Positions 37,155 through 45,659 of a stretch of 64,000 bases of DNA are shown here, one piece after another. How positions within the stretch are numbered: the stretch's first letter is position 1; every line of letters starts with the position of its first letter. The notes beneath the pieces are model-generated. The model ran no database searches. It saw only the letters and a program-made list of their open reading frames with translations, and was not told where the DNA came from. The position numbers were made by a program, and so were the translations under genes. The DNA is from Dyella flava (GTDB lineage Bacteria > Pseudomonadota > Gammaproteobacteria > Xanthomonadales > Rhodanobacteraceae), in the NCBI RefSeq assembly GCF_016904955.1, contig NZ_JADIKE010000039.1:186001-250000 (forward strand). The letters run 5' to 3'.

Positions 37155-38401
37155 CATGCAGCGCTCTCGCAAGGCAAGGGGAATTCAAGATGGCCGGGGC
37201 CGTAGACGTCGACATAGGCGCCGGCGGACAGGGCATCGACATCGGCGGGCACGATGCTCCAGGCATTGGCGTCCGACAAGGGGCGGATGCGGTAGGACTC
37301 CTGGCCATCCAGCACCTCTACCGCCAGACGGCCCTGGGCATCGATGCGCAGCCTGCTTTTCAGATGGAAGCGCAGGCGCGGCTTTTTGCTGTACGCGTTG
37401 AACAACGGGACTCGCCGCGGTGTTTCGTTCGGCAAGCCAAGCATGACGCGCAAGGCGGGCTCTACAAAAAAGCGCAGGCCGACCGCTACCGCAATCGGAT
37501 TGCCGGGCAGGCCGAACAGCAAGGCGTCGCCGGGCAGGCGCGCAAACAGCAATGGTTTGCCCGGGCGAATGGCAACCTTGTGGAACAGCGTTTCGGCGCC
37601 AATGCGTTCCAGCGCCTGTGGCACGAAGTCGTAACGGCCCATCGATACGGCGCCGCTGGAAATAATGACTTGCGCGCCGGCTTCGCGTGCGCGACGCAGG
37701 GCCGACTCAAACGCAACGGCGTCGTCGCCGACGGTTTCCACATGCACGACATCTGCGCCGGCCAGTGGCAGGCGCGCGGCGAGGAACGGACCGTTGGAGT
37801 TGCGGATCTGTCCTGCCGCGAGTGGCTGGGCCGGATCGTCGACCAGCTCGCGGCCGGTGCACAGCACTGCCACGCGTGGGCGTTCGGCGACGTGCACTTC
37901 GGCGATACCCAGCGCCGCGAGCAGCATCAGATGCTGGGGCGCCAGCACTGTTCCTGCGCTCAGCACGGTTTCGCCGTGATGCACATCCGATCCGGCATGA
38001 CGCACGTTTTGCCCTGACTCGACATGGGCGAGCAGGCGAATACGCGATGCTGCGAGGCGCTCGGTTTGCTCGACTGGAATCACGCGATCCAGGCCATCCG
38101 GCATGCGCGCGCCGGTCATGACCTCCCACGCGCCACCACGTGTGCGGGCGATGCCGTCACCCGCGGCGTGTTCGCCTTCGATCTCCAGTTCGGTGCCGGC
38201 GGAGACGGTGGTGTCGCCATGCAGCGCAAAACCGTCCATCGCCGAATTGTCGAACGGCGGCAAATTCATGCTGCTGGTAACGGAGGTCGCCAGCACACGG
38301 CCGAGACACCGGGTGCTTGAGCAGGCTTCATTCGGCAGACGCGTGCTGGCGCCCAGCACGATGCGCAAGGCGTCTTCGTAGGCGAGTGTGTCGCCGCTCA
38401 T
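37154..38401 (-). CDS. moeA: molybdopterin molybdenumtransferase
   Basis: A 415-aa MoeA that inserts molybdate (or tungstate) into adenylated molybdopterin. Signatures: FDNSAMDGFAL in domain 1, EVMTGARMPDG, and the ISSGAVSMGRYDFV loop and GLPGNP motif in the MPT-binding domain. A C-terminal beta domain (about 330-415) is present. It overlaps the moaC-mog gene by 4 bases at its start. Confidence 0.95.
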   Translation of the reverse strand: MSGDTLAYEDALRIVLGASTRLPNEACSSTRCLGRVLATSVTSSMNLPPFDNSAMDGFALHGDTTVSAGTELEIEGEHAAGDGIARTRGGAWEVMTGARMPDGLDRVIPVEQTERLAASRIRLLAHVESGQNVRHAGSDVHHGETVLSAGTVLAPQHLMLLAALGIAEVHVAERPRVAVLCTGRELVDDPAQPLAAGQIRNSNGPFLAARLPLAGADVVHVETVGDDAVAFESALRRAREAGAQVIISSGAVSMGRYDFVPQALERIGAETLFHKVAIRPGKPLLFARLPGDALLFGLPGNPIAVAVGLRFFVEPALRVMLGLPNETPRRVPLFNAYSKKPRLRFHLKSRLRIDAQGRLAVEVLDGQESYRIRPLSDANAWSIVPADVDALSAGAYVDVYGPGHLEFPLPCESAA

Positions 38402-39390
38402 GCGTGTCCTCCACCTGCGGCCATGCTCAGCGCGTGGGCGAGAATCGGCGCGAGAATATCCATGCCCTGCGCCGCCGCCTTGGCGCTGCCGGGCAGGGCG
38501 ATGATCAGCGTCTCGCCGATCAGCACGGCTTCGGCGCGGCTGAGCCAGGCCATCTGCGTGTGCTGGCTGCTCTCACTGCGAAACAGCTCGCCGATGCCTT
38601 CGACGTGGCGATCCGCCACCAACGTCAGCGCTTCCGGCGTACGGTCGCGCGGTCCCAGGCCGGTGCCGCCGGTGCAAAGCACCAGGCGTACACCACTGGA
38701 TGCGAGCGCCCGCAGGCGCGCCGCCAGCGGTTGCGGATCATCCGCCAGCACGTCGGCGTGATCGATATCGGCGCCAAGTTCACGCAGACGATCGACCAGC
38801 AACGGGCCGGCCATATCGGCATACTCGCCACGGCTGGCGCGATCGCTGAGCGTCAGCACCGCGGCGCGGATCGACTCCAACCGGGCGATGGCGCGTGGCT
38901 TGTAGTGCGCGTGTTCGTCATCACTCATGCCATCGGGATGCAGCCACAAACCTTTCTTGCCGCCTTCCTTGAACAGCAAACGCACCCCGCCGAAGGACAG
39001 CGCCGGTTCGACCGGCTTGGTGAGGTCGTACAAGGTCAGCAGCGCAGCACTCGTGCCAGCCAAGGCTTCCATCTCGACTCCGGTGCGCGCGAAGGTGGCG
39101 ACCTCGCAATAGACGCGGATGGCGTGACGCTCAGGGACCGGTTCGCAACGTACGTTGATGTATTCCAGTGGCAGCGGATGGCATAGCGGCATCAGTTGCG
39201 AGGCGTTCTTGGCGCCTTGCAAGCCGGCGATTTCGGCCATCGTCAGCGCATCGCCCTTCGGTAAGCGGCGTTCGACGATCTGCGCGAAAGCCATGGCCCC
39301 TGCGCTCAATTCGCCCACCGCCACGGCGCGGCGTGCAGTGATGCGTTTGTGGCGCACGTCGGCCATCTGGAAGTGGGTGCGATCCTGCAA
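38398..39390 (-). CDS. MoaC-MoaB/Mog fusion protein
   Basis: 330 aa, joining two Moco enzymes. Residues about 1-155 are MoaC (KNASQLMPLCHPLPLE, EVATFARTGVEMEALAG, YDLTKP), which closes the ring of cyclic pyranopterin monophosphate after MoaA. Residues about 165-325 are a MoaB/Mog domain (LTLSDRASRGEYAD, LCTGGTGLGPRDRTPEA, ALPGSAKAA), which adenylates molybdopterin before metal insertion. A GLWLHPDGMSDDE linker joins them. The fusion thus links the first and the next-to-last steps of the pathway. It begins 3 bases after moaA. Confidence 0.93.
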   Translation of the reverse strand: MQDRTHFQMADVRHKRITARRAVAVGELSAGAMAFAQIVERRLPKGDALTMAEIAGLQGAKNASQLMPLCHPLPLEYINVRCEPVPERHAIRVYCEVATFARTGVEMEALAGTSAALLTLYDLTKPVEPALSFGGVRLLFKEGGKKGLWLHPDGMSDDEHAHYKPRAIARLESIRAAVLTLSDRASRGEYADMAGPLLVDRLRELGADIDHADVLADDPQPLAARLRALASSGVRLVLCTGGTGLGPRDRTPEALTLVADRHVEGIGELFRSESSQHTQMAWLSRAEAVLIGETLIIALPGSAKAAAQGMDILAPILAHALSMAAGGGHA

Positions 39391-39393
39391 GGG

Positions 39394-40377
39394 TTAGCCT
39401 CCGGTGGATGCGAGATGAGGGGTGATGCCGGTGCGGCCTTCGTGCAGGAAATGTCCTTGTTCCTTGCGGCCGATCTGACCGCCGATGGCATGCACCAGGT
39501 CGTCAAGCTGTTCGTCGGCCTGCAGCAGTGGGCGCAGTGGTATGCCGAATTCGCCGAACAGGCATAGGCGCAGGTCGCCGGTCGCGGTGACGCGCAGTCG
39601 ATTGCAGCCGGCGCAGAAGTCTTTCGAATACGGCGCGATGATACCGATGCGGCCGGCGTAATCCGGGTGACGGTACTCGCGGGCGGGACCGGCGTCAGCA
39701 GCGCGTGGCAACACCTGCCAGCCGGATTCCAGCAACTGGGTTTCAAGTGTTTCAGCGCGAACGTGGTGGTCGCGGAAGTACGGCAGGTTGTCGCCGGTCT
39801 GCATCAATTCGATAAAGCGCACGCCGAGGCGGCGCTCGCGCAGGTAATCGAGCCAGGACGGCAGCTGCTTGTCGTTGACGTCGCGCAGCAGCACGGCATT
39901 GAGCTTGACCGACGGCAGGCCTGCGGCAAGCGCCATGTCCACGCCATGCAGGATGTCTTCCAGGCGGTCGTGGCCGGTGATGCGCGCGAACACGGCGCGG
40001 TCGAGGCTGTCCACGCTGACGTTGATGGCGTTCAGCCCGACATCCATCCACTCATGCAGTTTGCGGGTCAGCAGGGTGCCGTTGGTGGTCATGGCCAGCC
40101 TGGTGATGCCAGGCACGGCGGCGGCGGTACGCAGGATGTCCGCAAGATCATGGCGGACGCTGGGTTCGCCACCGGTAATGCGCAGCTTGTGCATGCCAAG
40201 CACGGTGAAACCGCGCAGCAGGCGAGTGATCTCCGGCAACGACAATGGCTGCGCAGCCTTGGGATCGGGGTGATAACCATGGGGCAGGCAATACGTGCAA
40301 CGGAAGTTGCACGCAGGAATCACCGACAGTCGTAAATACGGAAACCGGCGGCCGTAGCGATCAGCCAGCGGGGACAT
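39394..40377 (-). CDS. moaA: GTP 3',8-cyclase, first Moco enzyme
   Basis: A 327-aa radical SAM enzyme. The SAM-binding [4Fe-4S] cysteines are C23, C27 and C30 (CNFRCTYC). A second cluster, which binds GTP, is in FCAGCNRLRVTATGDLRLC near residues 260-280. The C-terminal Gly-Gly needed for activity is present (ASTGG). It is the first gene of the reverse operon, directly after a Moco riboswitch. The start AGGAG lies 8 bases upstream, inside the riboswitch's last helix. Confidence 0.96.
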   Translation of the reverse strand: MSPLADRYGRRFPYLRLSVIPACNFRCTYCLPHGYHPDPKAAQPLSLPEITRLLRGFTVLGMHKLRITGGEPSVRHDLADILRTAAAVPGITRLAMTTNGTLLTRKLHEWMDVGLNAINVSVDSLDRAVFARITGHDRLEDILHGVDMALAAGLPSVKLNAVLLRDVNDKQLPSWLDYLRERRLGVRFIELMQTGDNLPYFRDHHVRAETLETQLLESGWQVLPRAADAGPAREYRHPDYAGRIGIIAPYSKDFCAGCNRLRVTATGDLRLCLFGEFGIPLRPLLQADEQLDDLVHAIGGQIGRKEQGHFLHEGRTGITPHLASTGG

Positions 40378-40385
40378 GGTCTGTG

Positions 40386-40500
40386 CTCCTTTCCAAGCCG
40401 GGAGGCGAATGCGTTTCCGCGCTCACCCTGGTGATCCTTTGATCACGGACGCCAAGCCGTATTCCCTAGGCAGGAACCGCAGGCCGGACGCCTCGGAGTT
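40386..40500 (-). promoter_or_regulatory. molybdenum cofactor (Moco) riboswitch
   Basis: On the reverse strand the moaA leader matches the MOCO RNA motif: CTCCGAGGCG at the 5' side, GGTTCCTGCCTAGGGAA, GATCAAAGGATCACC, GGTGAGCGCGGAAACGC, and CGCCTCCCGGCTTGGAAAGGAGC at the 3' side (positions 40386-40408). Outer pairing CTCC (40495-40498) with GGAG (40386-40389) and GAGGCG with CGCCTC closes the structure. The GGAG strand is also the moaA ribosome-binding site, so folding would block translation. In enterobacteria this RNA represses moa genes when Moco is plentiful. Whether it senses Moco or tungsten cofactor cannot be told here. Confidence 0.88.
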
Positions 40501-40597
40501 GTGGGTTCGCTGTAAGTGTAGCTATCCGCGGGTCCCGGGGGTACGTCCGGGAGATAAATGCAGTTCCTTCTGTGGCGGGCGGTGGCCGATGCCGCGA

Positions 40598-42760
40598 TCA
40601 ACCGGCCCGGATATCACGCACCACGCTGACCAGCCGATCCCGATGGGCCAGGATCAAGGCCAGCTGGCTCAGCACCAGGCGTGCGGTTTCGTCGTTTACG
40701 CCATCTGCATGCGGCGTCATGCTTTGTTCCACTTCGCTGTCGGCGATCCCGGCGGGTGTGTTTGTCGCCAATGCATCGGCCAGATGCTCAAGCTTGGTTA
40801 CGGCCAGGTTGCCGGCGAGGGTGACGGTGTCGCGCGACTGCGCGGATCCGATCACCTCGCGGTGTGCGCCAAGTGCCGAAATGTGGCCCAGCATCGTATG
40901 CGCGATGGTCAGGAACCTGAGCAGGTCTTCGTTGCCGCGGCGCTGGCGACCGGGTTCACGCAGCATGTTGGCGAGCATGCCGCTGAGGGCGGCATCGGCG
41001 TTATGGGCCTCGCGCCGGGCGATCCGATAGGTCAGGTCATCGCGCTTGCCGTGGATGTATTGCGTAATGATCTGCTGCAGGTAGCGCGCATCGTTGCGCA
41101 AGGTGTCCGATAGCACACGATCCAGCTGACGGCCTTGCCAGTCAGGCAGGATGAGATAGATCGACAGCGCGGCAATCCCGGCGCCGATCAGCGTATCCAG
41201 CAGCCTTGGCCACATCACGTCATAGCCGTGGCCAGCCAGGTTGAAGCACAGCACTACGAACAAGGTGATGGCCGCGGTGGCGGTGGTATACCGCCGCAGG
41301 CGCGCCGCGAAAAACAGCACGCCCGACAGCATGATCAGCAGCAGTTGCCACGGCGCGGCCGGCAGCATGCGCAAGGTAGCCCAGCCGATGACCACGCCGA
41401 TCAGCGTGCCCAGCACGCGCTGCAGCATGCGCATCAAGGTCGCCCCGTAGCTGGGCTGGCAGACCAGCAGCGTGGTGAGCAGGATCCAGTAGCCATGGCG
41501 CAGGTGGATCAGATGCAGGACGGCGTAGCCGATCATCAGAGCGATGGCCAGGCGAATCGCATGCCGGAAACGCGAGGAGCGCGGCGTCAGCTGGATGCTG
41601 ATGCGTTCCCAGGCTTCGCGCAGGGTCTGCGGACCGGGGTTTTGCAGCGTGCTTTCCTCATCTTCGGTGCTGCTCATTGGCGGTGTTTCATTTTCCAGCA
41701 GCGTCTGGATCGCCGAGATATTGCGCAGCAATGCGTCGAGCGAACGCAGGAGCAAGGCCGGTGGTGCGGGTGTGTCCTTGCGCAGTGCGTCGATGGCCGC
41801 GCGCAAGTCCGATTGTGCTGCCCGCATATCGGTCTGCGTGGTGAGCGCGGTGCGCAAGCGCAGCGCATCGGCATGCAAGCGGCAATGGCGAGCCTGTAGC
41901 CGCAGGAGGTGCTCACAGCGGAACAGCACGTCGCTGTGATAGAACGCTTCGGCCAAAGCGGCGTAAGGATAGTGCGATGAGCTGATGCGCTCATGGATAT
42001 CCTGTGCCTTGAAATAGAGCTGCAGGCGTGCAGCTGTCGCGCCACGGGGACGCCGCATGCCGATCCGGTCGATCAGTACGATGCGGGTGTCATTGAGCGC
42101 TTCCACCACTTGTTCGTTCTGCATCGCCAGGGTCAGCAGCAAAGCGTCCCGGTCCACGCCATGCACGGGCGTAAACAGTTCTGCCTTGCTTTCCAGGTAG
42201 TCGGCCAGGGCATCGAATACCCGGGCCAGGGCGTGCCGTACGGCCAGTTGTGGCGACAGCGTGGCCCACAGCAGGGACAGCGCGCCGTACCAGGCTGCGC
42301 CGCCAAGCAGCTGGATCGGCTCGCTCAGCATGTTGGCGGGCGGCGTGGGCTGATCCGCGCCAATCATGGTGTAGACCGCCAGGATCAGTGTGCCGCCTGC
42401 CACGGTGGCGTAGCGCGCACTGATCGCGCCCAGCATGACCAGCGCAAAGGTCATCAGCGGCAACGCGAAAGCAAATGCCAGCGGATAAGGCAGCAGCCAT
42501 TCCACCGCAAAGGCCACGCCGGCGAAGCAGAACAGGGTGATGAGCAGGGTACTGAGCCGGCTGCGCCAATGATCCTCCGTTTCGGCCAGGGCGCAGGCGA
42601 TCACCCCCAGCATGGCTGAAACCATCACCTCGGCGTGCTTGCTGAGCAGGCAGTAGGCGATGACGCCGCCGAGTGCGATGAGCACGCGCAGACATTCCGC
42701 CAGCCGGTCCGAGCCGCGCAGGCGGCGCCAGTGGTGGGCAATGGGGGCATGGGAAAGCAT
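40598..42760 (-). CDS. FUSC-family inner-membrane protein (YccS/YhfK-like)
   Basis: 720 aa. A first block of membrane helices (about 25-160) and a second (about 395-515) frame a cytoplasmic helical region; a further soluble C-terminal part follows. The second block contains YWILLTTLLVCQPSYGATLMR and QRVLGTLIGVVIG, the hallmark of fusaric-acid-resistance-type (FUSC) proteins. Members are proposed aromatic-acid efflux components, with little direct evidence for this subgroup. It ends about 100 bases before the Moco leader. The start at 42760 is the first ATG. Confidence 0.88.
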   Translation of the reverse strand: MLSHAPIAHHWRRLRGSDRLAECLRVLIALGGVIAYCLLSKHAEVMVSAMLGVIACALAETEDHWRSRLSTLLITLFCFAGVAFAVEWLLPYPLAFAFALPLMTFALVMLGAISARYATVAGGTLILAVYTMIGADQPTPPANMLSEPIQLLGGAAWYGALSLLWATLSPQLAVRHALARVFDALADYLESKAELFTPVHGVDRDALLLTLAMQNEQVVEALNDTRIVLIDRIGMRRPRGATAARLQLYFKAQDIHERISSSHYPYAALAEAFYHSDVLFRCEHLLRLQARHCRLHADALRLRTALTTQTDMRAAQSDLRAAIDALRKDTPAPPALLLRSLDALLRNISAIQTLLENETPPMSSTEDEESTLQNPGPQTLREAWERISIQLTPRSSRFRHAIRLAIALMIGYAVLHLIHLRHGYWILLTTLLVCQPSYGATLMRMLQRVLGTLIGVVIGWATLRMLPAAPWQLLLIMLSGVLFFAARLRRYTTATAAITLFVVLCFNLAGHGYDVMWPRLLDTLIGAGIAALSIYLILPDWQGRQLDRVLSDTLRNDARYLQQIITQYIHGKRDDLTYRIARREAHNADAALSGMLANMLREPGRQRRGNEDLLRFLTIAHTMLGHISALGAHREVIGSAQSRDTVTLAGNLAVTKLEHLADALATNTPAGIADSEVEQSMTPHADGVNDETARLVLSQLALILAHRDRLVSVVRDIRAG

Positions 42761-42911
42761 GACGCAAGCATACGATGTTGCGGTGCATCATGTCTTGCGT
42801 ATCCTGCATCTCCCTCTTCGCCGGGCAGCGCCGCGGCATGAGCCGGGAGAGGGACACCGATGGAGGGTATGAGCTAGATTTCAATCCCCCACCTTTGCCA
42901 CGCATCCCTGC

Positions 42912-43682
42912 ATGTCCACGACCAGTAACGCCTCACCTGAAGCGTTCGAACTGCATGGCGTCTGCAAGCGCTATGGCGGCGTGGTGGCGCTCGACCAGGT
43001 GAGCCTGGGTTTTCCGGCCGGTAGTGCGACCGCTTTGATCGGCAGCAGTGGTTCCGGCAAATCCACCCTGCTGCGAATGCTGATCGGCCTGGAATGGCCG
43101 GAGCAGGGCTGGGTAAAAGTGGATGGGCGTGTGCTGGAACCTGCGCACGTGCTGGAACTGCGTCGCCGCGTTGGCTATGTCATCCAGGAAGGCGGCCTGT
43201 TTCCGCATCTCACGGCGTTGGGCAATCTGGGTTTGCTGCCCTATCACCTGGGTTGGAGCAGGGATCGTATTCGCGCGCGTGCTGAAGAATTGGCAACACT
43301 GGCACATCTGCCGCAAAGCGCGCTCGAACGCTATCCGGCTGAGTTGTCCGGCGGACAGCGCCAGCGCGTGGCCTTGATGCGTGGCTTGATGCTCAATCCG
43401 GGTGCCTTGTTGCTGGATGAGCCGTTAGGTGCGCTCGATCCGATTGTCCGCCACGAATTGCAGGATGAGCTCAAGCACATCTTCGATCAGCTGGGCAAAA
43501 CGGTCATCGTGGTGACGCATGACGTCGCCGAAGCCGCCTGGTTTGCCGATCGCATCGTGCTGATGCGCCAGGGCAAGGTGGTGCAGGATGGCCGGCTGGA
43601 AGATCTGCGCCAGCATCCGGTTGATCCGTTTGTCACGCAGTTCGTCGAGGCGCAGCGCACCTTGCGGGAGCGAACCGCATGA
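42912..43682 (+). CDS. osmoprotectant-type ABC transporter ATP-binding protein
   Basis: 256 aa: Walker A GSSGSGKST (near residues 38-46), signature LSGGQRQRVALMRG, Walker B LLLDEPLGALDP and switch histidine VVTHDV. The sequence is closest to OpuCA/ProV/YehX-type proteins that import glycine betaine, choline or similar quaternary amines. Unlike OpuCA, the C-terminus ends after the ATPase domain and lacks CBS domains, so ionic-strength sensing by that route is absent. Its stop overlaps the next gene's start by 4 bases. Confidence 0.9.
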   Translation: MSTTSNASPEAFELHGVCKRYGGVVALDQVSLGFPAGSATALIGSSGSGKSTLLRMLIGLEWPEQGWVKVDGRVLEPAHVLELRRRVGYVIQEGGLFPHLTALGNLGLLPYHLGWSRDRIRARAEELATLAHLPQSALERYPAELSGGQRQRVALMRGLMLNPGALLLDEPLGALDPIVRHELQDELKHIFDQLGKTVIVVTHDVAEAAWFADRIVLMRQGKVVQDGRLEDLRQHPVDPFVTQFVEAQRTLRERTA

Positions 43683-45160
43683 AGCGCTGGGTGATGACCA
43701 TGCTGGCGCTGGTGGTGGTGATGCCGGCGCTAGGCGCGACGCCGGTACGCATCGGCTCCAAGCAGTTCACCGAATCGGTGATTCTGGGTGAAGTGGCGCG
43801 TTTGTCAGCCAGAGAGGCTGGCATCGATGTACGGCATCGGCGTGAACTGGGCGGCACCAGCATTCTCTGGAGCGCTTTGTTGCATGGGGATATCGATGCC
43901 TATCCCGAATACACCGGCACCCTGACGCATGAGCTGCTCAAGAACGTTGCGCCGGATGCGGACATTCCCACGTTGCGTGCGGCGCTCAGGCCGTTGGGTA
44001 TTGGCATCACCGACTCCCTCGGTTTCAACGATACCTACGCCATCGGCATGCGCGACGATCAGGCAGCGCAACTGGGTATTCGAAGCATTTCCGATCTGGT
44101 CGCGCATCCGGAGCTGCGCTTCGGTTTCTCCAATGAATTCATGGATCGCGCCGACGGTTGGCCGGGTTTGCGGCAACGTTATGGATTGCCACAGAAGCAA
44201 GTGCGCGGCCTCGATCATGCGTTGTCGTATCGGGCGCTGTCCAGCAATGCCGCGGATGCGATCGACCTATACAGTACGGATGCGGAAATTCCTTACTACC
44301 ATCTGCGCACGCTTGACGACGACAAGCATTATTTCCCGCATTACGACGCAGTCTTTTTGTATCGCCTGCAACTGGAGCAGACTAATCCAGCCTTTGTCGA
44401 CGTTCTGAAGCATCTATCCGGCCGCATTCACGAAGACGCCATGCGGCAAATGAATGCCCTGGTGAAACTTCAGGGAGAGAAGGAAACCGTGGTGGCGGCG
44501 GGTTTCCTGGGTGTGCAACCCGATAGCGATGGTACCGGGCTGTGGTCACGGCTGCTGCAGCGCACGCTGGAACATTTGCGGCTGGTGTTGATATCGCTCA
44601 CCGCTGCGGTGTTGCTCGCCGTGCCGTTAGGTGTTTTTTCGGCACGTTCACGACGGCTGGGTCATGTGATCATGGCGGGCAGTGGCGTTTTGCAGACCAT
44701 TCCGTCGCTGGCCATGTTCGTGTTCATGATCCCGTTCTTCGGCATCGGCACCTGGCCAGCGATCGCCGCGCTGTTTCTTTATAGCTTGTTACCGATTGTG
44801 CGTAACACGTATGCAGGCCTGATGGGTATTGCGCCCGATCTGCGCGAATCTGCCGCTGCATTGGGTTTGCCGCGCGGCGTACGCCTTCGTCGGGTGGAAT
44901 TGCCGATGGCGATACGCTCCATCCTGGCCGGCGTGAAAACCGCCGCGGTGATCAATGTTGGGACCGCTACGCTTGGCGCGCTGATCGGCGCCGGCGGTTA
45001 TGGCCAGCCGATTGTTACCGGCATTCGGCTTGATGACACGGGCCTGATTCTTGAAGGCGCCATTCCCGCGGCCTTGATGGCACTGCTGGTGCAGGGGTTG
45101 TTCGAGGGTGTGGAGCGTTGGCTTACGCCGCGCGGCATGCGCATCGAGGCGCGGCAGTAA
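43679..45160 (+). CDS. fused substrate-binding protein and permease, quaternary-amine/choline-type ABC importer
   Basis: 493 aa with both functions in one chain. Residues about 1-20 form an export signal; 21-275 are an OpuAC/ProX-type binding domain (RIGSKQFTESVILGE, DAYPEYTGTLTHELL). Residues about 285-485 are the membrane domain with a coupling loop (ESAAALGLPRGVRLRRVELP). The binding domain comes before the permease, so it would sit tethered in the periplasm next to the pore. In the better-known EgtU and OpuF fusions the order is permease then binding domain. The ligand could be glycine betaine, choline, carnitine or ergothioneine. Confidence 0.9.
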   Translation: MKRWVMTMLALVVVMPALGATPVRIGSKQFTESVILGEVARLSAREAGIDVRHRRELGGTSILWSALLHGDIDAYPEYTGTLTHELLKNVAPDADIPTLRAALRPLGIGITDSLGFNDTYAIGMRDDQAAQLGIRSISDLVAHPELRFGFSNEFMDRADGWPGLRQRYGLPQKQVRGLDHALSYRALSSNAADAIDLYSTDAEIPYYHLRTLDDDKHYFPHYDAVFLYRLQLEQTNPAFVDVLKHLSGRIHEDAMRQMNALVKLQGEKETVVAAGFLGVQPDSDGTGLWSRLLQRTLEHLRLVLISLTAAVLLAVPLGVFSARSRRLGHVIMAGSGVLQTIPSLAMFVFMIPFFGIGTWPAIAALFLYSLLPIVRNTYAGLMGIAPDLRESAAALGLPRGVRLRRVELPMAIRSILAGVKTAAVINVGTATLGALIGAGGYGQPIVTGIRLDDTGLILEGAIPAALMALLVQGLFEGVERWLTPRGMRIEARQ

Positions 45161-45180
45161 GCGTTTCCTTGGAGGCGTGC

Positions 45181-45381
45181 TCAGGCGTGGTGAACGAGAG
45201 ACGCGGATTCATGCGGATCGGTCATGCCCGGATCGTTCTTTATGAGGTCGGCCCAGCGAACTTCGATGCCATTGCGATGGGCTTTCCTGGTGATCTTGAT
45301 ACCGGTGGCATCCATCGTCACGGTAAAAGCTTGTCCTTGAATATCGATTTGGCGCTTGAGTGGTTTGTCCAGTGGTGTCAT
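45181..45381 (-). CDS. small conserved-looking protein, unknown
   Basis: A 66-aa soluble frame (MTPLDKPLKRQIDIQG, ITRKAHRNGIEVRWADL) with GGGAGA 5 bases before the ATG. It reads like a compact beta-rich protein, and short proteins of this kind are common in Xanthomonadales. It converges on the importer gene, leaving 20 bp between the stops. Function unknown. Confidence 0.6.
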   Translation of the reverse strand: MTPLDKPLKRQIDIQGQAFTVTMDATGIKITRKAHRNGIEVRWADLIKNDPGMTDPHESASLVHHA

Positions 45382-45599
45382 GAAAATCTCCCGGCAAACA
45401 TAAGCAACGCATGGCGGATGCGTTTACCTATGTCTCGTTATTGAGTGTTTGTGTGCCGACGCAGTGAAGGTATTCGCGCAGCCAATGCGGGATGTCTCCC
45501 TGCGTGATCCACGCCGTCACCATGCAACGACGTTCGTCAAGAACAAGGCAAGGAGTTGTGAGCGTTATGCGTACAACGCTGCCGAGCCGCGCGGATATT

Positions 45600-45635
45600 C
45601 ATATTGCGGTACATGACTGCATGTGCCGCAATATG
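45600..45635. repeat. 16-bp near-perfect hairpin
   Basis: The arms CATATTGCGGTACATG and CATGTGCCGCAATATG are separated by ACTG and pair at all 16 positions with a single G-T. TTTT follows five bases later on the forward strand. It lies just beyond the stop of the receiver gene (45660, reverse strand). Its symmetry suits either a terminator or a protein-binding site. Confidence 0.6.
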
Positions 45636-45659
45636 GTTTTGATTCATGTTTTTGGCTGT

